A stretch of DNA of 64,000 nucleotides from Symbiodinium natans (taxonomy: Eukaryota > Sar > Dinophyceae > Suessiales > Symbiodiniaceae), in NCBI GenBank assembly GCA_905221605.1, contig CAJNDS010002487.1:1-64000 (forward strand). The letters are read 5' to 3'. Position 1 is the first letter of the stretch; every line of letters begins with the position of its first letter. The translations under genes were made by a program, and so were the position numbers. The notes below the pieces were generated by a model. That model was not told the DNA's origin. It saw nothing but the letters and a program-made list of their open reading frames with translations, and ran no database searches. Below are positions 37,571 to 47,622 of the stretch, piece after piece.

Positions 37571-39430
37571 GCGATCAAGACACGGCATGTCCAAAGGGTT
37601 TCATCACAATGTGCAGGGTGATGCCTGACGCACGCGAAATCAGCGTACGGCTAGGGGTTGATTGAGGCCGCTTAAGTTCTGCTGCACGAGGCGTTCCGGC
37701 AGAAAGAGCAGGTTGCGGGTCGATTGCACATGGCCACCAAGTCCGGTCGTAGCGTCTGAAAAGGAGCAACTGCAAGTGCAAGGGCCAGTCCAACTCAACC
37801 AACAATCTCGCGCTCTCCAAGCTCCCGAAGACATGACAACTGCCTCTAACAACCCAAGGGCAGGAATTTGTAAACCCTGAATCCTAAACCCAGGGTTTAG
37901 GGTTTAAGGTTTAGGGTACTTATAAACCCAGGGTTTAGGGTTTAAGGTTTAGGGTTTGGGGGTTTCCTTGGGGCATGCCAAACCCGAAACCATGCCCGCG
38001 CGCCGCCGACCGTCGTCTTGTCGGGAAGCCTTTCAAAACACACAGGCCAAATCTGATTCCTCGTGAGTTTCGAAGCTGGGAATTACGCATCATGCTTCAC
38101 CCCTAAACCCTAAACCCTAAACCCTAAACCCTTAACCCTTAACCCTTAACCCTTAACCCTTAAACCCTTAAACCCTAAACCCAAATCCTAAACACACTAA
38201 CTACCTGAGGGGCGGCTTTGAGGCGGGCGTGTACCACCCATGGCCATGACACCTGGGGCTCAGGACACCTCGACCCTCATCCTGAGCCCAAACCCTAAGG
38301 CTCCAAGGACTCTTATTTAAGGGGCTTAGGGTTTAGGGTTTAGGGTTTAGGGTTTAGGGTTTAGGGTTTAGGGTTTAATGTTTAGGGTTAGGGATTCTTT
38401 TGGGGCCCAAAGGCCGTATGATCCAAGGATTTTGGGGCTATTTTGAGGGTAAGGGTTACCACTTGGAGCCCGCCAGTTCCCCCCAACGCCTCAGGAACTT
38501 AATGGGAGGGTGATATTTTGGCTTAGGGTTTGTGGGAGGGGGCTCCGATATGAGAACTGAAAAAATATTTGGGGGTAGAACTTGAGGGGTCCAACTTTCA
38601 AGGGGTACGGCACCTCCTCTTCTGATCAAACCCTGAACCCTGAACTCTAAACTCTAAACCCTAAACCCTAAACCCTAAACCCTAAACCCTAAACCCTAAA
38701 CCCTAAACCCCATCCCCAGAGTTCTTCCCAGCCTCACCCTGGCTGGGGCCTTGGAAGGCGCGCCAGCCAGGAGGGCCACTGCCAAAGCCACCTGGGCATC
38801 TCTGCCCTCTGCTCAGGTTTAGGGTTTAGGGGTTTAGGGTTTTAGGGTTTAGGGTTTAGGGTTTAGGGTTTAGGGTTTAGGGTTTGGGGTCTAGGGTTTA
38901 GGGTTCAGGAACATGCTGGGGGATTCTACAGCTTCTACCGTCCGAACTTCAGGAACTACCCCCTTTGGTGGGGAACCTCGGAGGACCCTACGTATCCGGA
39001 CAAACTCCATTCCTTGCTATGACTTTAGCAACCCTAAACCCTAAACCTTGAACCCTACATCAAACCCAAACCCTAAACCCTGTCAAAGACACGACGGCTC
39101 TTGGAGATTTGGGAGGGGATTTGGGGGGGGGTTCGTACCCAAGCCCTAATGATAAAACGTCAAAGGTTCGAAGCTCAAACAAATTTAGGACATTACACCT
39201 AGCGAGCAAGAATGCTTGGGATGGTGATCTGAAGCAAGGACATCACACACACACACACACACACGCACACATGGGCTTACCTAAACCCTGGCCCTAACCG
39301 CTGAACCTTCCATGTTGGTTAGGCCCGCTAGAGATCGCGAAGCTTTTGGAAGGGAAAACCGCGCTCTGGTTATCTTTTCAAATTGGACGACGCTAGGCAA
39401 AATGGCACGAATCAACCCATCCCACCCACC

Positions 39431-39461
<31 letters not shown>

Positions 39462-40506
39462 GACGACTCTGAATGTACTACGTCCCAAGTCCTGAACCTT
39501 CTCAGCTTCTACAAGTCCAAAGGAAGGCCCAAGGGCAGGCCCCAGGGCTCCCTTAGCCCGGCATTCCGAAGTCCTGGCTGAGACCCACACCACCAGGAGC
39601 GGAAGCCGCCGGCGCGTGGAGAGGCGCGCCATGGCGTCGCAGGCCCAAGAAATAGGTCCAAGGGAGGCGGGATGGGCAGAAAGTAGTCCAAGTTCAGCTA
39701 AGAAGGGCCTTTCAGCCTTTGCCTGGCAGCTTACTTTACGTTCAAAGGTGGGGGAAGTGCTGGGGAAGGCTCATGATCTGGATTCTGGATCACTGCGTTC
39801 CGGTGTAGAGCCTAGCAGATACCAAGCATGCACGAGATTTCCGGGTCGAGGTTTAGAGCGTTGGGCTTTCAGATCCAAACAGTGGATCTTCGGGGCTTCG
39901 AAAGGCTTCCCGTGCTCAGATCCCAAGTTGCAAGACTTTTGCTCCTCTTTGTGTTCGGGCGCGCCTCAGGGCTGTGTGAGCTGAAGATCCGGAGACCCTG
40001 GACGACTATACTTGGCCATAATGCTTACTGAGGCTATGGACAAAATGCCCTCTTAGGGTTCATGTAGTTTTCAGGGAATGTCAACAAGATGTCCCAAGTA
40101 ACCAACGTGGTAGCCCAGAGACTAGGGTACACGAGAACCAGAGGATGAAGCGGGCGGGCGCAATGTTCGCGGCGCAACAGAACACGGGCCATCCTGCTTA
40201 GCACCGGCGCCGAGATGACATAAGCATGTCTTCCGCCTCTTCTCCCATGATTTGGCACGCGCCCTCCAACGCTCAGCACTCTCGCCCCATCTTCTCGCAC
40301 GCTCAGCACATCAACCTGCCGTGGCCAACTGGCGAGGGTTACGCAGCATGTCGCCAGAGCCCCGTCTGTAACAAGGCCTCGCCCTCACGATGCTCCACGG
40401 CCGTCATCGCAAATGCATAGACTTGAGGCAGCTAGCAGCTAGCTGTGGATCGCGACAGGCATCCGGAGGCCAAAGGCACCCAACGCACCCCCCAGCACAG
40501 TCCTGC

Positions 40507-41327
40507 TCAACAAACACAGCTTGCGACGCCTGAGACGAACGCATGCTGCAGCAGCTCGTCAGCAGTAGCTCGTGCTTCTGGCTCTTGAGCCAAGCAGCGG
40601 GAAACAAAGTTGTTAAGCTCAGGGGCCATGGAGACCGGGGGGACAGAGCCATGTTCTACCGCAGACCAAAATTCGTTGTCCGACTTGCAACTGGCAAACG
40701 CGTTGACGCCCTGCGCAAGTTCATGAATGGACACACCCATTGCCCATACGTCAGCAGCGAAGCTGTAATTCCCAAAGAATCGCTCGGGAGCCATGTAAAG
40801 TTTGGTTCCCACCATGGTGTCGGCATAATCCTCTTGCTGCTGCAACCACTTGGCGATGCCAAAATCGGCAATCTTGACCTGTCCCTGGCTGTTGTGGAGC
40901 AGGTTTGGGGGCTTAATGTCCCGGTGCAGGATTCTTAAGGAGTGGAGGAAATCCAAGCCAGACAGGATTTGACGTGAGTAGATGGCGAGCGTCTTGAGAG
41001 GGATTCTTCCTGCCAATTGACCCAAATCCATGAACTCCAGCACCAAGGCCAGCTTGCCCGAGTCTTTGCAGAAGAGCGCGGCCTTGAATCCAAGCAGATT
41101 GGGATGGCAAGGCACAGAAGTAAGAGCACGAATGTCCTGCAAGAGCTGCTCGCACTTTTCGGTGTCTGCAGCCCGCACCTCCTTCACTGCAACGACCTCC
41201 CCAGTGGAAGAGAGTTTGGCCTTGCAGACAGTCGCGGAGGCGCCAGAGCCTAGCACCTCGCCAATGTGAAGCGCCACATTCCCATCAAGAAACCACGTCC
41301 TTGGGAGCTCCCACACCGAATTCACGC
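40507..41327 (-). CDS. Kinase catalytic domain exon
   Basis: About 273 residues after the acceptor GGGTAG. Counting from the upstream open-frame start at 41340: Gly-rich loop GSGASATV at 31-38; VAVKE with ATP-binding Lys53; catalytic loop HRDIKPPN at 139-146; DFG at 159-161; activation segment VGTKLYMAPE at 177-186; DVW at 198-200. All catalytic residues are present, so it should be active. The VGTKLYMAPER stretch resembles MAPK kinases. It terminates at a TGA after GVASCVC. The substrate is unknown. An intronless domain of this length contrasts with the micro-exons elsewhere. Confidence 0.9.
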
Positions 41328-42496
41328 CTACCCAAAACAAGTCAAAAACTCTGGCTGAACGTGCGAGTCAAGTAGCACGTTTGCCGCTGGAGTTTGGCCT
41401 GAAGACAACCTTTGCTCCGGTGTGTACTGACGACGTAAGCCCTCCTCCATCAAGCGCAAGTCTTCTCCATCCTGAACAGGCGGTCTCCAAACCTACTGCA
41501 TCAGTTTGGAACATCTTCTGCTACTTCTTCACTGCCCCGTTCCTCTCATCCGACACCCTCCCTTCGCACGGTCACAGCACGCACCTCTACTTGCATTGCA
41601 GGTACCCCGCAAAGGTCTCACCCCTGAACATTGCAGACCAGCACTATCCCAGCAGTTCTCATTGGGCTAAAACTGAGAGCAATTGCCGGAAAAACTCCTG
41701 CGAGACCTGAGAGGGCTCATGCCTCAAGAAGGACTGATATTTTTTGGAAGTGCTCTCGAAGCTGAGGCCTCGTGATTTGGCCCACGCAGCTTCGCACCAC
41801 GTGTCCACATCCATGCCTGGCATCTGCGACATTTGAAGCAGTAGAGTCAGTGGAGGCATCAGGCTGTGCCAAGTCATGGCAGTTGCACAACTCCTCCAAG
41901 TACTGCCACTGCTAGGCAAGCCGTCACAGCAGCTTTGATGCCTGAGCACGGGAGATCTTGCAATAACACTCAAAACAATCAGCATGGTCTGAGAACATCA
42001 CTGCTGGACTGGGGCAACACAAAGAGTGCCTGGGCTTCTGGGGCTCTAGCTATGCCACTCACCCAGTCCATAAGCCTCAAAGCACAGTCTGCGAGCTCGA
42101 CATCGACGTATGACGCATGCCCCCCCAACCCCCCACACCCTGTCACACCCCGCATTGGCAACGAAACCCTTGTTTCCGGTCCTGACTCAGCAGGCTGGCT
42201 TCCTTGTCGGTAAGCGGTCCACTCGGCCTGGGAAGAACATCATTCTTGGTCATCTGTTGGGCCGCGCGAATGCTGGGAGTCAGACCAGTCCAGTGGCTCT
42301 GAAATCAATGCCATCTATCTGCGCGGCAAAAAAGCAAGGCAGCTGCTGCCAACGCCTGCTGAACACTAAGGCTCTTGAAAAGAAGCGACTTGAGCCAGTC
42401 CACGAGACACGAGGATGATCCTTGGGTTTGGCGCGCACCAGCGCGACGAGCAGTAACTTTCTCATAGTAGAACAACACAGAGGGCGCCCCACAAGA
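40507..42496 (-). CDS. Serine/threonine protein kinase gene, at least four exons
   Basis: Minus-strand gene ending in a complete kinase domain (exon 40507-41327) preceded by exons at 41719-41911, about 42063-42112 and 42320-42496. The kinase has the layout of STE/MAPK-kinase-like enzymes. The upstream exons encode about 140 residues of a helical region that I do not recognise. Exon 41719-41911 joins the kinase exon in phase through a GA donor; 42063 joins 41911 in phase through a GT donor (GTGAGT). The start of the 42.06-kb exon and the gene's first exon are unresolved. Unlike the PPR gene, the resolved introns have no long heptamer array. Confidence 0.7.
41719..41911 (-). CDS. Exon upstream of the kinase domain
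   Basis: Encodes QWQYLEELCNCHD, later HGCGHVVRSCVGQITRPQLR and EHFQKISVLLEA. Acceptor CCTAG; the GA donor after GAGGCAT gives an in-frame join (ISVLLEACVNSVWELP) to the kinase exon. A competing frame on the same strand is open, but lacks a compatible join. Confidence 0.55.
42063..42112 (-). CDS. Exon ending at a GTGAGT donor, start uncertain
   Basis: Encodes YVDVELADCALRLMDW followed by the near-consensus donor GTGAGT; phase 0 with the next exon. The acceptor was not identified. Confidence 0.45.
42320..42496 (-). CDS. Exon, probably the N-terminal part of the kinase gene
   Basis: 59 codons including VLFYYEKVTARRAG, LVDWLKSLLFKSLS and QQALAAAALLF. Acceptor TTGCTGAG; GA donor proposed. Function not recognised. 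Confidence 0.45.
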
Positions 42497-42696
42497 CTCA
42501 GCAACGGCAGCACAGCCCTGAACCCTAAACCCTAAACCCCAAACCCTAAACCCTATAAACCCTAAACCCTAAACCCTGAACAACAGGGTGTCTTTTCCTC
42601 TGCGGCTCGGTAGGTGACGGGATGATCCTCGTTGCTGACCTTCCGGACCCAGAGAGCAGCCAGGGCACAAGGTTTTTATAGGGTTTACTTGCTGTG

Positions 42697-43296
42697 AGTT
42701 TAGGGTTTAGGGTTTAGGGTTTAGGGTTTAGCGAAGTTCTTGGCACTTGGTAGGGAATGAGGGAATTAGGGGCCTGTAATACCCTTTAAGGGATTATAGG
42801 GTACCTCATTCCCCCATGCCCTACTAACCTTCAGGGCGTATAGGGTCTGCAAGGTTTGGGGTTTAGGAAACCTTGAAGATCTCTGAGGGCCAATACAGGG
42901 TTTGAGAGCTTTTGTAGGGTTCACAGCGGTGTTGAGGGGTCTTCCATGTTTCTAAATTTTAAAGGTGCAGCAGGCCAGGGGCTTCCGAAGTTATCGGGGA
43001 TGGGCCGGCGCATACGGCTTGTCACAGGCTCCGGTTTAGGGTTTAGGGTTTAGGGTTTAGGGTTTAGGGTTTAGGGTTTAGGGTTTAGGGTTTAGGGTTT
43101 AGGGTTTAGGGTTTAGGGTTTAGGGTTTAGGGTTTAGGGTTCGGGATAGCTTGCCGGCTGGGATGTGCGGCACAATTGGGCACGTCAAGAAGACGCTACA
43201 AGGCTCAACAATAGGACAACAAAGGACTACCCCCTAAACCCTAAACCCTAAACCCCAAACCCCAAACCCTAAACCCTAAACCCTAAACCCTAGGAT
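42697..43296. repeat. Heptamer arrays and a palindromic element A copy
   Basis: TTTAGGG arrays at 42697-42730 and 43031-43142 (about 15 perfect units), and CCCTAAA at 43234-43292. Element A (TAGGGAATGAGGGAATTAGG mirrored by CCTCATTCCCCCATGCCCTA) lies at 42748-42829. No gene seen. Confidence 0.85.
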
Positions 43297-43795
43297 CGTC
43301 TGTCTTGGTGTCATCTTCAAAGAATGCCTACAGCATATTCAAATGAGGAATGGACAATATTTCTAGACCCACTTCAAAGTATTTGGAAATTCCTCCATTG
43401 ACAGCAGCATCGATCATTCCATTGAGAGTCATCGACAAGGGTCCGATATCGACTTTGCTATCTTCGCTCTTGAGGACATTTTCGATCTTGTCGTGAAGCT
43501 CTTTGTTCTTGTCAACTATAGTACTTACGGCGCCATCAATTGGAGAAATCCAAACCTCTTTTCGGCTGACCACGGGAATTGATCCTTGGTTTCAATGAAT
43601 GTTTGATGTATCCAAAGATCCTTGAACTCATTCGTGGGCTTCTCCTCCTTAGATCTTGATACGGCCTTTTTGAACGAGAAGATCTTAACGTTGTTGTGGT
43701 TCTGGTAAGACTCGATGTTCTTCGGGATACGTGAAATCGCTCTGCTACTTCGTCTCGCTATTCCCAACATTTCACTTTGCGATGATGGTAACAGA
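43297..43795 (-). pseudogene. DOCK-family DHR2 fragment, broken
   Basis: Reads as the C-terminal DHR2 domain of a DOCK/Zizimin Rho-GEF, which loads GTP on Rac or Cdc42. Family landmarks: EFKDLWIHQTF, SRKEVWISPIDGA, DKNKEL, and GPLSMTLNGMIDAAVNGGIS. One base is missing near 43575 (after FIETKDQFP), moving the frame. A 45-nt GT-AG intron (43328-43372) then joins KYFE to AFFEDD. Both ends are cut off at heptamer arrays, so only about 150 residues remain. Codons are A/T-rich (GAA, ATT, AAA, TTG) and the intron is tiny and canonical, unlike every other gene here. It may be captured foreign DNA, a displaced gene fragment, or an assembly chimera. Confidence 0.8.
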
Positions 43796-43823
43796 GAAAC
43801 CCTAAACCCTAAACCCTAAACCT

Positions 43824-43856
<33 letters not shown>

Positions 43857-44368
43857 CAACCCCCACAAGCTTGAGTCCCGAAGCCCTCAAGCAAGCCCCC
43901 CCATGCTCTCAACCTGAGAGCTGCCCGGAAACCTTACACCCCCCCTCCCCCCCCCGCCACCACCAACCCAAAAGCACAAGAACAAGAAGGATGATGTGTA
44001 GTAGTAGGTATACTTGATGCTAATTAATAATAAAAAAATGGTTCTGCTTGATGCTTATGATAGTCATTGTTGATGCTGATGATCACAACAAGAACAATGG
44101 AAATGAGCACGCCGCCCTCCAAATTCCGAGAGCCCCTGAAAAGTCTGCAAGCGGTTTTCGCCTCGCCATGCTCCGCCCTCGCCGGCGGGTCGTGGAAACC
44201 CGGCTTTGGGGTTGTGCGGAAGGCGACCTGATGCAGATCTTTGTACGGGTCTGAGAGCTTCGAGAATTCCTACTGAAGCTGGCTGCTAGTTCATTCTTGT
44301 GATAAAACTAAAAATATGCATCTTATTCCTTATTGGGTTTAGGTACCCTTGAAACATGTAAAATGTTC

Positions 44369-44496
44369 TAAACCCTAAACCCTAAACCCTAAACCCTAAA
44401 CCCTAAACCCTAAACCCTAAACCCTAAACCCTAAACCCTAAACCCTAAACCCTAAACCCTAAACCCTAAACCCTAAACCCTAAACCCTAAACCCTA
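44369..44496 (-). repeat. CCCTAAA array
   Basis: About 18 perfect heptamers. Confidence 0.95.
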
Positions 44497-44614
44497 CCCA
44501 ACTATGACAAAGGTTGGGGATGCATGTTGGGGGGGCGGCGTTTTGAGGGCGCGAGGACCGAATCTACGGTGGAAGGCTGGGCATGCTCTTGCTTCATGCC
44601 TTTGTCTTACGGTT

Positions 44615-44713
44615 GGTTTGTTAGGGAATAGGGGAACGAGGTGCCCTACATCATCCCTTAAAGGGTATATATATATATATATAGGGCCCCAATTCCCCAA
44701 TCCCTGCTAACCA
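44615..44713. repeat. Palindromic element A with a TA core
   Basis: GGTTTGTTAGGGAATAGGGG mirrored by CCCCAATCCCTGCTAACC, separated by CCCTTAAAGGG and a TA repeat. Confidence 0.8.
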
Positions 44714-45394
44714 GCAATACGTTGTGCGCTTCTCCGTCCTACTTACTGGCCCAAAACCCAAGGAAATAACAGTTGAAACTTCAGAATAAGCCGCCTTAAA
44801 AGAAGCCCAAAAGTTGAAAAGTTGGGCTTGCGCCAGTAAGCCTACATGCCGTACTAAGAAACCCAAGAAACCCCAAAAAACTAAGGATCTAAAGCTACAG
44901 CGGAGCCAAAACAGCGAAAGTTCCCAAGCACCCAGCGTCAGCAGGGACGAAGTGGATGCCCAGACCTCGAAGACTTGGTTTAGGGTTTAGGGTTTAGGGT
45001 TTAGGGTTTAGGGTTTACGGTTTAGGCTCGAGGCTACGCGAACTTCGTTGGCTCTGGGAGTTCTCCGCTGCCTTTTTTCGGGGTTCTTGGCACTGCGACG
45101 CCGTGTTGTTTCGGGACTCTTGGCGCTGCCAGGCACAAGCTACATGCGAGTACTTCTTTCGACCTTTGTACACCCCAAGCCTTGCAACAAAAAAGGGTGT
45201 CACTTCAGTTTTGTGCGAGCGCAGCCCTGAGCCACCATGACAGCCTTGTTGCTGAGCACCCAGGCCCAAAAAGGGTCAACCTTCGAACTACTCAGCTTCG
45301 AACTACTCAGCTACTAAGACAACCACTTCACAACCCCCGCAACTTCGCGGTCCTCACTCCTCTTAGGGCCTATAGGATTTAGGGTTCAGGGTTG

Positions 45395-45495
45395 GGATGT
45401 TCCCCCTTTTTGCTAAAAGTCCTTTCTTGGGATTACAGTACCCCCCTGTTATCTTCCCCTATGAAGGGCTGCTAGTAGAAGGGGGAGCATCCCCA
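45395..45495. repeat. Palindromic element B
   Basis: TTGGGATGTTCCCCCTTT mirrored by AGAAGGGGGAGCATCCCCA. Confidence 0.75.
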
Positions 45496-45500
45496 GGTGC

Positions 45501-45598
45501 AGGGTTTAGGGTTTAGGGTTTAGGGTTTAGGGTTTAGGGTTTAGGGTTTAGGGTTTAGGGTTTAGGGTTTAGGGTTTAGGGTTTAGGGTTTAGGGTTT
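45501..45598 (+). repeat. TTTAGGG array
   Basis: About 14 perfect heptamers directly beside the element B copy at 45395. Confidence 0.93.
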
Positions 45599-45837
45599 CA
45601 TCCTGAGCCGTGCACCTCTGCGGCAATTCCGCTGGGACTTGTTGTCCCCAGAACCTCTGGGCGCCCGAGGGGGTCGGTGCTTTCGGCTAGGCTGGCAGGC
45701 TGCCCTAAACCCTATAAATCCTACCTCTGGAGTAGACCCAGACAAAAAAGTATATACTTTTTAGGTATAAGTAGCTATAATGGGAACCCAAAACCAAAAA
45801 AAGTATTAAAGTATAGCACTCCAAAGCCCAGAAGTTG

Positions 45838-45914
45838 GGATGTTCCCCCTTACACTAACATATGATAGGGGGGGGTACTATTAATCCCTTGTCAGGGCTG
45901 TTAGTATAAGTGGG
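45838..45914. repeat. Palindromic element B, short copy
   Basis: TTGGGATGTTCCCCCTTACA mirrored by TATAAGTGGGAACATCACA. Confidence 0.75.
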
Positions 45915-47433
45915 AACATCACAGCCTCTAAACCTAAACCCTCAACTGCCCCCCCCCCCCCCCAAGAAAAGAAAAAAATGTAAACCCAATGAACACGATG
46001 AGCCCTAAAGAACCCTGAAGAAGCATCAACAAACCCCCCAAAAGGACCCGAAGGAAGCACCCAAACTCCCCAAACCTTGAACGCCACATCAACCATAAAT
46101 ACACAACCCCCAAGAGGACCCTATACTACTATTGGGTACCTTTTCTTAGTTGCCCAATACCCTGGCCCAAAAAAGTTTAAACTTTTCTTGTAGTAGGGGT
46201 TTAGTATACCCAAAAAGTTTAAAGTCCACCTAGTGGGCTCCTAAGTTTTGGATCCTCCCAGGGGTCTGGGTAGAGGTGCCTTGTTGGGTGGCCTCAACGA
46301 CTCAGGGCGCGACCATGCCAAGTCCGGCCATCATGAATGCCAGCGCCCCCCTGGGGCACCTGGGTTTGGGGGTTTCGGTTTGTGTTTTTGGTTAGGGTTT
46401 GGGGTTGAGGGTCTAGCGTGTAGGGTTTAGGGCTTATAAGGCTTGGGGTTTGGGGGTCGGGGCTGGAAAGTCAACAGCTTGCAAGTTGCTCAGGGAGAGG
46501 CGTTGCACTTTTTGTACTTTACATACTGACTCAGGCCTGCGCCCGGAGTCTCAGGTGTAGTGCTTCAGAGACTTGGGAGATCATGACATCTTTGCAGAAT
46601 TACGCAATTGCCAAGATCGCGGGGCCACAGTCGTCAAGCTCCAAATTTCGGAAACGTACGAGGGTCTGAGGAGGGCTGCAGTTTCTACAAGAGCCTTTCA
46701 GGAGAATGCCACGAATCGATCCCCAGAAGGGTGCGCTTTTTTGGGGGCCCTTTTATGTTACTTGTTTTGGTTTTTTTTTTGGGGGGTTCAGAATTTAGGG
46801 TTTAGGGTTAGGGTTAAGGGTGAAGGGTGAAGGGTGAAGGGTTCAGGGTTACGGGTTAAGGGTTTAGGTTGAGGTTTAGAGATGCAGGTAGAGGTTGTTC
46901 TCTGGTTTTCCTCTGTTTTCTTCCAGAAAATAGGGCCAAAAAAAAAGACAGTAATAATTCCCTGCTCAGAGGCTAGTTCATGGTTGGGATAGTATTCAAA
47001 AATGGCAATTTATCTTCCTTGTTGGGTCTGTTGGGTTCAAGTACCCTTAAAAATGTAAATGTTACCCAACTATGACAAAGGGGGGAGTTCAAGGGCCCAC
47101 GAGAACCAACGAAGCGACGTGTGTTCCAAGGCCCCGGGCCAGGACGGGGACGAGCTCAACCTGCGCAAAAGGCTTCAGGCTTGAGGGTATTTAGCTAAAA
47201 CAAAAACAAATGAACAAATATACATATATATATATATGCTCTGAATAGACAAAAATATGAAGATGTAAGTAAAAAAATAAGTAAATAAATAAATGATATA
47301 TACATATATATGTATATATAAATGCACATGTATATCAGCTTCTTGAAAAAGGCTTGGTTGCTTAGGCTGGTGAAAGGAGAGAGGGGGGGGGGGGTGCTGC
47401 TTTTTGGGGATGCTCGGGCTCATTGGCGGGGGC

Positions 47434-47503
47434 CTCTTCCAGGGCCAGCCCCTCCCGCTTCGCGGCATCGGCCATGAGTTGCTGGTGGTTGGCGTCGAAG
47501 AAC
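47434..47503 (-). CDS. Candidate exon, unknown protein
   Basis: Encodes FFDANHQQLMADAAKREGLA and LEE with G/C-ending codons. Acceptor GCCCAG, GC donor after GAAGAG. It could join in phase to a segment at about 47092-47160 starting VELVPVLARGLG. Confidence 0.5.
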
Positions 47504-47522
47504 CTGGGCTTTGGCTCTTCCC

Positions 47523-47622
47523 GGGTCCATGTACCCATCTAGTATATACTTGGGCCTTAAAGGGGTTCCTATACAGTAGCTTTAGGGCCCAAATATGTAC
47601 TATATGGGTACATGGACCCTTA
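47523..47622. repeat. Palindromic element D
   Basis: GGGTCCATGTACCCATCTAG and TATATACTTGGGCC are mirrored by GGCCCAAATATGTACTATAT and GGGTACATGGACCC. A close copy lies at 63669-63773. Confidence 0.88.

Larger units (their letters stand above)
34746..40506. other. Repeat-dominated interval without a resolved gene
   Basis: Heptamer arrays at 35640-35712, 35913-35990, 36473-36540, 37494-37570, 38101-38190, 38321-38385, 38640-38710 and 38815-38910 separate unique stretches. A tandem 45-bp duplication with heptamers lies at 37880-37965 and CA repeats at 39243-39268 and 39437-39460. Open frames of 60-120 codons exist but none has a recognisable motif or an exon chain. Confidence 0.5.
43796..47091. 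other. Repeat-dominated interval
   Basis: A run of 28 C (43827-43854), the CCCTAAA array at 44369-44496, TTTAGGG arrays at 44978-45027 and 45501-45598, element A at 44615-44713, and element B at 45395-45495 and 45838-45914. Short open frames only. No exon chain could be assembled. Confidence 0.55.
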
